From JBQCEE01 sp051960575 (GTDB lineage Bacteria > Actinomycetota > Actinomycetes > Mycobacteriales > Jatrophihabitantaceae), in NCBI RefSeq assembly GCF_051960575.1, contig NZ_JBQCEE010000352.1, positions 1-9,154 on the forward strand: DNA of 9,154 bases, in the 5' to 3' direction. The position numbers were made by a program, and so were the translations under genes. Below the pieces are notes generated by a model. It worked only from the letters and a program-made list of their open reading frames with translations. It was not told where the DNA came from and did not search any database. Below, in pieces: positions 1-5,460 of this stretch. Positions within the stretch are counted from its first letter, which is position 1; each line of letters opens with the position of its first letter.

Positions 1-467
1 CGTCCGCCGCCCTGGCGCATGAGGTGGTACGAGCCCACCTGCGGTGCGAGGCGGCCCGCGACCTCGGACATCGGCGCGAGCAGCGGCAGGCTGTTGTCGG
101 CCAGCTGCACGGTCTCGTAGGCGATGCCGGTGGTGCCGGCGGCGAGCAGGGCGTCGGTGCAGGCGCGGTCGGCGGCGAGGTGCAGGTACGTGAACAGCAC
201 CTGGTCCTTGCGCATGCGGTGGTACTCCTCGGCGATCGGCTCCTTCACCTTGAGCACCAGCTCGGCGGTCTCCCACACCGCGTCGGCGGTGTCGAGGATC
301 TTGGCGCCCGCGCCCACGTAGTCCTCGTCCGGGATGGACGAGCCGACGCCCGCCTCGTGCTCCACGAAGACCTCGTGGCCGTGGCGCACCAGTTCGTGCA
401 CGCCGGCGGGCGTGATCGCGACCCGGTACTCGTGGTTCTTGAGCTCGCGCGGGATGCCGACCTTCAT
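1..467 (-). CDS. ald: Alanine dehydrogenase, N-terminal part (cut by window edge)
   Basis: This enzyme catalyses NAD-dependent reversible oxidative deamination of L-alanine to pyruvate and ammonia in the cytoplasm. About 155 codons are visible, and the C-terminal NAD-binding half lies outside the window. The protein opens MKVGIPRELKNHEYRVAITP, the signature opening of the family. Arg15, Lys75 (in VLKVKEP) and His96 (in YLHLAA) fall at the positions of the known pyruvate-binding and catalytic residues. The block YETVQLADNSLPLLAPMSEV is also typical and closely resembles the mycobacterial enzyme. The ATG at 465-467 is chosen because the conserved protein starts exactly there. A purine-rich AGAAGGG (480-486 on the plus strand) lies 12 bases upstream, rather far for a ribosome binding site. 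The gene is divergent from an Lrp/AsnC regulator 50 bases away, the usual arrangement for ald and its activator. Confidence 0.95.
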   Translation of the reverse strand, partial: MKVGIPRELKNHEYRVAITPAGVHELVRHGHEVFVEHEAGVGSSIPDEDYVGAGAKILDTADAVWETAELVLKVKEPIAEEYHRMRKDQVLFTYLHLAADRACTDALLAAGTTGIAYETVQLADNSLPLLAPMSEVAGRLAPQVGSYHLMRQGGG

Positions 468-517
468 CGCGGGGGACCGCCCTTCTCTGCGTGTCGTGTG
501 CGTGCCAGCATGGACGA
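468..517. promoter_or_regulatory. Divergent ald / Lrp-type regulator control region
   Basis: Only 50 bases separate the two start codons, so promoters and operators for both genes must sit here or inside the coding starts. I see no convincing -10 or -35 hexamer on either strand. A short dyad, CGTGC (501-505) and GCACG (520-524) with a 14-base spacer, straddles the regulator start codon and could be a half-site pair. Binding of the regulator here is inferred from the arrangement alone. Confidence 0.4.
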
Positions 518-1081
518 ATGCACGGTGAGCGGTCCATCCCTCCGCAGAAGATTTCGTCGACGCCGCGTCCGACGCGACGAGGTTCGGCAGCGACCGTTCC
601 CGCGGCGCCACGGGCGAAGGAAGTTCGGCGGCCGCTGGACGACGTCGACCGCACGTTGGTGACCCTGCTCGCCGAGGACGCGCGCATGCCGAACAACGCC
701 TTGGCCGAGGCCGCCGGCATCGCGCCGTCGACGTGCCTGGCCCGCGTCCGCGCGCTGCGCGAGAGCGGGGTGATCCGCGGCTATCACGCCGACGTCGACC
801 CGGCCGCCCTCGGACGCGGCCTGCAGGCGATGATCGCGGTGCGGCTGCAGTCGCACGCCCGCGGCCACATCCCGGCGTTCATGGCGTCGATCGCCACGCT
901 GCCCGAGGTGCTCAACGTCTTCTTCCTCGGTGGCGCCGACGACTTCCTCGTGCACATCGCCGCGCACGACACCGAGGACCTGCGCAACTTCGTGGTCGTG
1001 AACCTGTCGAGCGACCCTGATGTGGCGTTGACTGAAACGAGTCTGATCTTCGACCACGTGCGCGGCGCGCCACTGCGGTGA
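518..1081 (+). CDS. aldR: Lrp/AsnC-family regulator, AldR-like
   Basis: This is a 187-residue transcription regulator, probably controlling the divergent alanine dehydrogenase in response to alanine or another amino acid. The HTH domain spans about residues 38-90: LDDVDRTLVTLLAEDARMPN is the usual Lrp opening, and the recognition helix lies in AGIAPSTCLARVRALRESG. The ligand-binding RAM domain runs from about 100 to 182. The N-terminus carries a basic, proline-rich extension of about 37 residues, as in mycobacterial AldR proteins. I chose the ATG at 518. An in-frame GTG at 491 would add nine residues, but they are unlike the family. There is no clear Shine-Dalgarno sequence before either start. 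The family assignment is firm. The name aldR rests on position and resemblance. The protein is distinct from the second Lrp regulator at 5018-5458, so the window holds two paralogous sensors. Confidence 0.85.
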   Translation: MHGERSIPPQKISSTPRPTRRGSAATVPAAPRAKEVRRPLDDVDRTLVTLLAEDARMPNNALAEAAGIAPSTCLARVRALRESGVIRGYHADVDPAALGRGLQAMIAVRLQSHARGHIPAFMASIATLPEVLNVFFLGGADDFLVHIAAHDTEDLRNFVVVNLSSDPDVALTETSLIFDHVRGAPLR

Positions 1082-1105
1082 ACCGGGAAGGTGGTCGGTG
1101 ACGTA

Positions 1106-1118
1106 GTTCGTTGCGAAC
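1106..1118. promoter_or_regulatory. Short dyad upstream of the DUF2231 gene
   Basis: GTTCG and CGAAC form perfect 5-base arms around TTG, 24 bases before the start codon at 1142, in the 60-base gap after the Lrp regulator. It is too short to be a terminator and could be an operator half-site pair. The half-sites face the wrong way for an actinobacterial LexA box, which has GAAC first and GTTC second. Chance occurrence is quite possible. Confidence 0.2.
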
Positions 1119-1141
1119 CCCCGCACGTGAGAGAGAGACGC

Positions 1142-1729
1142 ATGGACACCCTGAACGGCCTGCCCGCGCACGTCCTGTTGCTGCACGTCGTGGTGGTGAT
1201 GATCCCGCTGGCGAGCATCGCGCTCCTGCTGCACGTCTTCTCGCCGAAGGCCCGGCGCCGTCTCGGCATCGTGACGCCGCTGCTGGCCTTCGTCGCGCTG
1301 GTGTTCGTACCGCTGACCACCAGCGCGGGCGAGTGGCTGCAGCACCGGGTACCGGACAGTCAGCTGGTGCACGACCACACGGAACTGGGCGACCAGCTGC
1401 TGCCGTTCGCCGCGGCCCTGTTCCTGGTGTCGGTCGCGGTGTGGGCGGCGGGACGCTACGTCGACGGCGAGTCGGTGCCGCTGCTCGCGCCGAAGGCCGA
1501 GGCACGTGCCGGCGAGCACGGCGGCTCGGGTGCGGGGGCGACAGCGACGGCGACGGCGGTGCTGCCCGCGCGCACGCTGCCGAAGTGGGCCCAGCCGGTG
1601 CTGTCGGTGCTGAGCGTGGTGGTCGTCGTCCTGGCCCTGATCTGGCTCTACCGCATCGGCGATTCCGGCGCGAAGGCTGCGTGGGACTACGTCAAGCACG
1701 TCCAGCCGCACGGCGGCGGCGACGGCTGA
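1142..1729 (+). CDS. DUF2231-family four-helix membrane protein
   Basis: This 195-residue integral membrane protein has no established function. The opening NGLPAHVLLLHVVVVMIPLA matches the DUF2231 pattern of GLPxHxxxxH followed by a hydrophobic helix. His10 and His15 at the start of helix 1, plus His77 and His79 before helix 3, could bind a metal or haem; this is inference. Membrane segments lie near residues 8-31, 42-62, 86-105 and 150-170. A low-complexity Gly/Ala/Thr linker (about 121-142) precedes the last helix. The ATG at 1142 is preceded by GAGAGAGA, a usable ribosome binding site. An in-frame GTG at 1091 would add 17 polar residues before the conserved start and is rejected. The stop lies 3 bases from the stop of the convergent hydrolase gene, and hairpins at 1732-1782 could end its transcript. 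Confidence 0.8.
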   Translation: MDTLNGLPAHVLLLHVVVVMIPLASIALLLHVFSPKARRRLGIVTPLLAFVALVFVPLTTSAGEWLQHRVPDSQLVHDHTELGDQLLPFAAALFLVSVAVWAAGRYVDGESVPLLAPKAEARAGEHGGSGAGATATATAVLPARTLPKWAQPVLSVLSVVVVVLALIWLYRIGDSGAKAAWDYVKHVQPHGGGDG

Positions 1730-1731
1730 CC

Positions 1732-1782
1732 CTCACCCGGCGGTGAGCGCACCGCCGGCGACGACCGTGTCGTCGGCGGTGC
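1732..1782. terminator. Tandem hairpins at the convergent gene junction
   Basis: Two stem-loops follow the DUF2231 stop within 3 to 20 bases. The first has perfect 6-base arms CTCACC (1732-1737) and GGTGAG (1742-1747) with loop CGGC. The second pairs GCACCGCC plus GACGAC (1749-1756, 1760-1765) with GTCGTC plus GGCGGTGC (1769-1782), leaving a 3-base bulge and a CGT loop. Neither is followed by a T-run. They lie over the stop and last codons of the convergent hydrolase gene. They best suit termination of the plus-strand transcript, and the first may serve both strands. The function is inferred. Confidence 0.45.
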
Positions 1783-2599
1783 CGGCGGGCTGCTGGTGCA
1801 GTTCCAGCACGCAGCACTTCGCGCCACCGCCGGCCTTGCGCAGCTCGTCGAGCTCGAGCGGGACGACGGTGAACCCGCGCTCGGCGATACGGGCGCCCAG
1901 GTCCGGCGCCTCGGCCGACATCAGCACGGTGCGTCCGTCGCTCACCATGTTCACGCCGAGCACGGCGGCGTCCTGCGCACTCGCGGTGATCGCGTCGGGG
2001 AACAGGTCGCGCAGGATGCCGCGGCTCGCCGGGTCGAACGCTTCGGGCAGGTAGGCGACCGTGTCGTCGTCGAGCACGGCGAGTGCGGTGTCGAGGTGGT
2101 AGTACCGCGGGTCGGTGAGGGTGAGCGGCACGACCGGCAGGTCGAAGAAGTCGGCCACCTCGCGCACGGCCGCCGCCTCCGACCGCAGCCCGTGGCCGCC
2201 GAGCACGATGTCGCCGGCGAGCCGGAAGTCGCCCTCGCCCTCGTTGACGTGCTCGGCAGTGTGGACGTCGAGACCGAGCTCGGCGAGCCGGGCGGCGACG
2301 AGCACCGACTCGGCAGCGCGCTGCGGATGCCGGAAGTGGGCGACGAGCGCGCGGTCGCCGATGACGATGCCGCCGTTGGCGGTGAACACCAGATCCGGCA
2401 GGGTCGGCTGCGGCTCGAGCAGCAGCACCTCGTGACCGGCCCGCACCAGCGCGTCGTGCACACCCCGCCACTGCGCGACGGCGCGGTCGGCGCTGACCGG
2501 GCCGGCCGGGTCCATCCACGGGTTGATGCTGTAGTCGACCGCGAAGTGCGTCGGCGGGCAGAGCAGGTAGCGGCGGCGCGGGGGCTGGTCGTGCGTCAT
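1733..2599 (-). CDS. ddaH: Dimethylargininase-like guanidino-modifying hydrolase
   Basis: This 288-residue enzyme belongs to the amidinotransferase/dimethylarginine dimethylaminohydrolase superfamily. Members cleave the guanidino group of arginine derivatives, forming citrulline and an amine, through a covalent cysteine intermediate. The visible landmarks are NPWMDP (26-31), the substrate pocket LPDLVFTANGG (67-77), the acidic pair in EGEGDF (120-125), the catalytic His168 in YYHLDT, and Cys262 or Cys263 in KCCVLEL near the C-terminus. The length is normal for the family. The ATG at 2597-2599 is chosen because the conserved block YLLCPPTHF begins at residue 11; upstream codons run through a terminator-like repeat. 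The nearest purine-rich sequence is too close to the start to be a good ribosome binding site. The real substrate could be dimethylarginine, arginine or another guanidino compound. It is separated from the neighbouring operon by the 2651-2702 hairpin, so it is probably transcribed alone. Confidence 0.82.
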   Translation of the reverse strand: MTHDQPPRRRYLLCPPTHFAVDYSINPWMDPAGPVSADRAVAQWRGVHDALVRAGHEVLLLEPQPTLPDLVFTANGGIVIGDRALVAHFRHPQRAAESVLVAARLAELGLDVHTAEHVNEGEGDFRLAGDIVLGGHGLRSEAAAVREVADFFDLPVVPLTLTDPRYYHLDTALAVLDDDTVAYLPEAFDPASRGILRDLFPDAITASAQDAAVLGVNMVSDGRTVLMSAEAPDLGARIAERGFTVVPLELDELRKAGGGAKCCVLELHQQPAGTADDTVVAGGALTAG

Positions 2600-2632
2600 A
2601 CCCGCTCGATGCCCACGCCGGGCGCGCGACAA

Positions 2633-2642
2633 ACCGGCCGGT
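2633..2642. promoter_or_regulatory. 10-base palindrome upstream of ddaH
   Basis: ACCGGCCGGT is a perfect palindrome about 34 bases before the hydrolase start. The octamer TCGATGCC occurs on both sides of it (2606-2613 and 2642-2649), 36 bases apart. This 51-base stretch (2600-2650) must hold the ddaH promoter if the hairpin at 2651-2702 terminates the upstream operon. No clear -10 hexamer is visible. An operator role is only a possibility, because such GC palindromes are common at this base composition. Confidence 0.2.
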
Positions 2643-2650
2643 CGATGCCG

Positions 2651-2702
2651 TGATCGACACCCGTCCCGACCGCCTGCAGCCGGTCGGGACGGGTGTCGAT
2701 CA
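2651..2702 (-). terminator. Perfect 22-bp inverted repeat, likely operon terminator
   Basis: The arms at 2651-2672 and 2681-2702 are perfectly complementary over 22 bases, with an 8-base loop CCTGCAGC. The stem starts 8 bases after the stop codon of the SCO6745-family gene on the minus strand, the expected place for a terminator of the 7047-to-2711 operon. There is no T-tract, as is common for actinobacterial terminators. It would also insulate the downstream hydrolase gene, whose start is 52 bases beyond. Confidence 0.8.
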
Positions 2703-2710
2703 TGCACCGC

Positions 2711-3583
2711 TCAGCGGCCGAAGACGCCGCTGCCGAAGACGCCGGTCGCGACCACCTCGCGGCTCAACTGCTTGCCCAGCTCGATCGCGCGCAGCGTGCG
2801 CTGCTCGCCGAGCCGGGACCAGGCGGCCGTGTCGAGCCGGTCGGTCGTGGCCTCGATCGTGGCGCGCAGCTCGACCCCGGCCGGGGTGAGCTCGCTGCCG
2901 TCGAGCAGGCCGCGCTCGCGCAGCCCGGCCTCACCCGCCGCCCAATCGTCCTCGCTCCAGCCGCGCAGGTGCCGCGCCGCTGCCACGGTCATGCCGCGGC
3001 CCGTCGCACAGTGCGTGATGATCGCCTCGAGCCCGGACAGCCCGGCCGTGACGAGCGCGGCGATGTGGCCGTCGCCGCGGTACTCGCGCAGCAGCGTCAC
3101 GGCGTGCCACAGCACCAGGTGCGGCTCGTCGGGCCAGGCCAGCTCGGCGTGGCCGGCGAACAGCGGCCGGCCCTCGACCGGCAGGTCGCCGGCCGCCTCG
3201 CGCAGCAACTGCGCGAGCTCGTCGATCTCGGCCGCGTGCTCGAGCAGGCCGAGGCGGCGGTACGCGCGGTCGACCACCCGCAGCCGCGCGGCGAGGATGT
3301 CGTCGATGCTCGCCAGCGTCCACGCGCGCGGGATGTACTTCGCCACCAGTGCGGGGTTGAAGTTGTGGAAGGTCGCCGCGGTCACCGCGGCGCCGACCGG
3401 CCCCATCGGGGCCGATCGGCTCGCGAAGTAGTGCATCCGCCCGGGACGCAGCCCCACGGCCGAGAACTCCTCGTCGGCCTCCGGCACGAAGTAGATCAAC
3501 GAGTGCAGCGTGTCGGTGGCGCGATGGGCGCGGCCGGCGAGCGCTGCGGCGGCGGTGTCGGGATCGGGAGCGGCAGTCGTCAC
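2711..3583 (-). CDS. SCO6745-family protein with a winged-helix-like C-terminal part
   Basis: This 290-residue soluble protein resembles the actinobacterial SCO6745 family, whose function I do not know. There is no signal peptide or membrane segment. The N-terminal half is helical, with a conserved-looking stretch FSAVGLRPGRMHYFASRSAP (40-59) and the block VAKYIPRAWT (80-89). Residues about 197-250 look like a winged helix: WSEDDWAAGEAGLRERGLLD, then ELTPAGVELR as the wing. It starts with GTG only 4 bases after the aminotransferase stop and has no Shine-Dalgarno sequence, so translational coupling is likely. It is the last gene of the apparent permease/lrp/aminotransferase operon, which suggests a regulatory or accessory role in that pathway. 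The C-terminus repeats GVFG twice, from a DNA duplication at 2717-2744. A DNA-binding role is inferred and unproven. Confidence 0.72.
   Translation of the reverse strand: MTTAAPDPDTAAAALAGRAHRATDTLHSLIYFVPEADEEFSAVGLRPGRMHYFASRSAPMGPVGAAVTAATFHNFNPALVAKYIPRAWTLASIDDILAARLRVVDRAYRRLGLLEHAAEIDELAQLLREAAGDLPVEGRPLFAGHAELAWPDEPHLVLWHAVTLLREYRGDGHIAALVTAGLSGLEAIITHCATGRGMTVAAARHLRGWSEDDWAAGEAGLRERGLLDGSELTPAGVELRATIEATTDRLDTAAWSRLGEQRTLRAIELGKQLSREVVATGVFGSGVFGR
2717..2744 (-). repeat. Two-copy 13-base direct repeat with 15-base period
   Basis: GCCGAAGACGCCG occurs at 2717-2729 and 2732-2744. It encodes the repeated GVFGS/GVFGR end of the SCO6745-family protein, just before its stop and 15 bases from the large inverted repeat. 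The in-frame 15-base period suggests slippage duplication of five codons. Confidence 0.75.
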
Positions 3584-3587
3584 GAGG

Positions 3588-4991
3588 TCAGAGTCTGTTC
3601 CATGCCTCCGTCAGCACCGCACGCAGGATGCCCTCGATCTCGTCGAACTCGCGCTGGCCGATGATCAGCGGCGGCGCGAGCTGCACGACGGGGTCGCCCC
3701 GGTCGTCGGCCCGGCAGTACAGCCCGGCGTCGAACAGCGCCTTGGAAAGGAAGCCGCGCAGCAGCCGCTCGCTCTCGTCGTCGTCGAAGGTCTCCTTCGT
3801 CGCCTTGTCCTTCACGAGTTCGATGCCGTAGAAGTACCCGTCGCCGCGCACGTCGCCGACGATCGGCAGGTCATACAGCCGCTCGAGCGTCGCGCGGAAC
3901 GCGCCTTCGTGCTCGAGCACGTGCTCGTTGAGCCGCTCGTGCTCGAAGATGTCGAGGTTGGCCATCGCCACCGCCGCGGACACCGGGTGGCCGCCGAAGG
4001 TGTAGCCGTGCGGGAAGTAGTCGGCGCCGCTGTAGAACGGCTCGGCGATGCGCTCGCTGATGAGGCACGCGCCGATCGGCGAGTAGCCGCTCGTCATGCC
4101 CTTCGCGCAGGTCAGCATGTCCGGCACGTAGCCGAACTTGTCGCAGGCGAAGGTGGTGCCGAGCCGGCCGAAGGCGCAGATCGTCTCGTCCGAGACGAGC
4201 AGCACGTCGTGCTTGTCGCAGATCGCGCGCAGCCGCTGGAAGTACCCGGGCGGCGGCGGGAAGCAGCCGCCGGAATTCTGCACCGGCTCGACGAAGACGG
4301 CGGCCACCGTGTCGGGGCCCTCCATCTCGATCGCGCGGTCGATCTCGTCGGCGGCCCACCGGCCGAAGGCCTCGAGGTCGTCGCCGTGCTCGGGCGCGCG
4401 GTAGAAGTTGGTGTTGGCGGCTTTGTGCGCGCCGGGCACCAGCGGCTCGAACCACTTGCGGGCGTCCGGGATGCCGGTGATGGACAGCGCGCCCTGCGGG
4501 GTGCCGTGGTAGGCGATCGATCGGCTGATCACCTTGTGCTTCATCGGCTTGCCGGTGAGCTTGAAGTACTGCTTGGCGAGCTTCCAGGCCGTCTCGACCG
4601 CTTCGCCGCCGCCGGTGGTGAAGAAGACCTTGTTGAGGTCGCCCGGCGCGAGGGTGGCCAGCCGGTCGGCCAGCGCGATCGCCTGCGGGTGCGCGTACGA
4701 CCACAGCGGGAAGAAGGCGAGCTCGCTGGCCTGCTTCGCGGCCGCCTGCACGAGTTCCTGCCGGCCGTGCCCGGCCTGGACGACGAACAGCCCGGCCAGC
4801 CCGTCCAGGTAGCTCTTGCCGCGGGCGTCCCAGATGCGCGCGCCGTCGCCGCGGACGATCGTCGGCACAGGGACGTGACGGTAGCCCGACATGCGGGTGA
4901 AGTGCATCCAGAGGTGTTCGCGCGCCGACGCCGACAGGGCGTCGTGGTCGTAGCCGTGGGCGAACCGATCGGCGAACTGGGGGGTGGTCAC
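3588..4991 (-). CDS. Class-III PLP-dependent omega-aminotransferase
   Basis: This 467-residue cytoplasmic aminotransferase is probably active on the omega-amino group of a diamine or amino acid, with pyruvate or 2-oxoglutarate as acceptor. PLP-binding features are in order: the TTGGGEAVE phosphate loop (125-133), YHG (161-163) stacking on the cofactor, VFVEP (232-236), the cofactor-nitrogen aspartate Asp268 in SDETICAFGR, and Lys297 in CAKGMTSGYSP forming the Schiff base. GLAGLFVVQAGHGR (64-77) resembles the putrescine/beta-alanine-pyruvate group more than ornithine aminotransferases. The GTG start at 4989-4991 is supported by AGGAG six bases upstream (4998-5002). That sequence sits in a hairpin with the preceding intergenic DNA. 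The Lrp regulator lies 26 bases upstream. Lysine 6-aminotransferase, putrescine and GABA transaminases are all possible; the mycobacterial lat-lrpA pair is a comparable arrangement. The fold is certain, the substrate is not. Confidence 0.9.
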   Translation of the reverse strand: MTTPQFADRFAHGYDHDALSASAREHLWMHFTRMSGYRHVPVPTIVRGDGARIWDARGKSYLDGLAGLFVVQAGHGRQELVQAAAKQASELAFFPLWSYAHPQAIALADRLATLAPGDLNKVFFTTGGGEAVETAWKLAKQYFKLTGKPMKHKVISRSIAYHGTPQGALSITGIPDARKWFEPLVPGAHKAANTNFYRAPEHGDDLEAFGRWAADEIDRAIEMEGPDTVAAVFVEPVQNSGGCFPPPPGYFQRLRAICDKHDVLLVSDETICAFGRLGTTFACDKFGYVPDMLTCAKGMTSGYSPIGACLISERIAEPFYSGADYFPHGYTFGGHPVSAAVAMANLDIFEHERLNEHVLEHEGAFRATLERLYDLPIVGDVRGDGYFYGIELVKDKATKETFDDDESERLLRGFLSKALFDAGLYCRADDRGDPVVQLAPPLIIGQREFDEIEGILRAVLTEAWNRL

Positions 4992-4997
4992 GGGATT

Positions 4998-5029
4998 CTC
5001 CTGCGGTCAGGAGGCGCTCAGCGAGCGCC
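4998..5029 (-). promoter_or_regulatory. Abutting hairpins burying the aminotransferase Shine-Dalgarno sequence
   Basis: On the minus-strand transcript, a 7-bp stem with a 3-base loop (arms 5023-5029 and 5013-5019) contains the lrp stop codon (5018-5020). A second, perfect 6-bp stem follows: CTCCTG, loop ACCG, CAGGAG (arms 5008-5013 and 4998-5003). Its 3' arm is the AGGAG that drives the aminotransferase start at 4991. The two stems share base 5013. A ribosome finishing lrp would open both, so this looks like a translational coupling device. The pairing is seen directly; the role is inferred. Confidence 0.55.
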
Positions 5030-5458
5030 CCAGTTGTAGGTCTGTTTGACCAACTTCAGATAGACGAACGTCTCGGTGCGGACGACGCCCTCGATGGTGC
5101 GGATCTTCGTGTTCAGCAGGCTCAACAGATGTTGATCGTCCTGCACGACGACCTCGACGATCAGGTCGTGGCTGCCGGCGGTGATGACGATGTAGTCGAC
5201 CTCGTCGATCTTGGCCAGCTGCTCGGCGACCATCTCGATGTCGCCGTTGACCGAGATGCCGATCATCGCCTGGCGTGCACGGCCCAGCTGCATCGGATCG
5301 GTGACGGCGACGACCTGCATCACGCCGGTGTCGATCAGCTTCTGCACGCGCTGGCGCACGGCAGCCTCGGACAGGCCGACCGCCTTGCCGATGGCGGCGT
5401 AGGGCCGGCGGCCGTCCTCCTGCAGCTGCTCGATGATCGCCAGCGAGATCTCGTCCAT
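5018..5458 (-). CDS. Lrp/AsnC-family transcription regulator of the operon
   Basis: This 146-residue regulator has the normal size for a minimal Lrp protein. The HTH lies at about residues 1-50, with the opening MDEISLAIIEQLQEDGRRPY and recognition helix GLSEAAVRQRVQKLIDTGVM. The RAM effector-binding domain runs from about 62 to 140 (QAMIGISV, DYIVITAGSHDLIVEVVV, IRTIEGVVRTETFVYLKL). The ATG at 5456-5458 starts 2 bases after the permease stop (TGACCATG) with no separate Shine-Dalgarno sequence, so its translation probably depends on the permease ribosomes. Its place between a permease and an aminotransferase suggests it senses the imported or metabolised amino compound and controls this operon, perhaps also the divergent dehydrogenase. 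Activator or repressor action cannot be told from the sequence. It lacks the N-terminal extension of the ald-linked paralogue at 518-1081. Confidence 0.93.
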   Translation of the reverse strand: MDEISLAIIEQLQEDGRRPYAAIGKAVGLSEAAVRQRVQKLIDTGVMQVVAVTDPMQLGRARQAMIGISVNGDIEMVAEQLAKIDEVDYIVITAGSHDLIVEVVVQDDQHLLSLLNTKIRTIEGVVRTETFVYLKLVKQTYNWGAR

Positions 5459-5460
5459 GG

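Noticed and set aside
1106..1118. GTTCG-TTG-CGAAC as an SOS (LexA) box
   Set aside because: The half-sites are in the reverse order and the spacing is wrong for actinobacterial LexA; the DUF2231 gene is not a known DNA-damage gene.
464..1711. Minus-strand open frame of 415 codons across the Lrp regulator and DUF2231 genes
   Set aside because: It is antisense to two well-supported genes and its translation is His/Arg/Gln-rich low complexity.
1796..2653. Plus-strand open frame of 285 codons opposite ddaH
   Set aside because: The opposite strand carries a complete catalytic set of the dimethylargininase family, while this frame has no recognisable motif.
2600..2707. Upstream extension of ddaH to an ATG at 2707
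   Set aside because: It would add 36 residues translated through the perfect inverted repeat, with no family resemblance, while the conserved protein starts at the ATG at 2599.
3510..5039. Long plus-strand open frame of 509 codons
   Set aside because: It lies opposite the aminotransferase and its neighbours, is rich in Arg, His, Gly, Asp and Val without domain motifs, and is the usual antisense by-product of high third-position GC.
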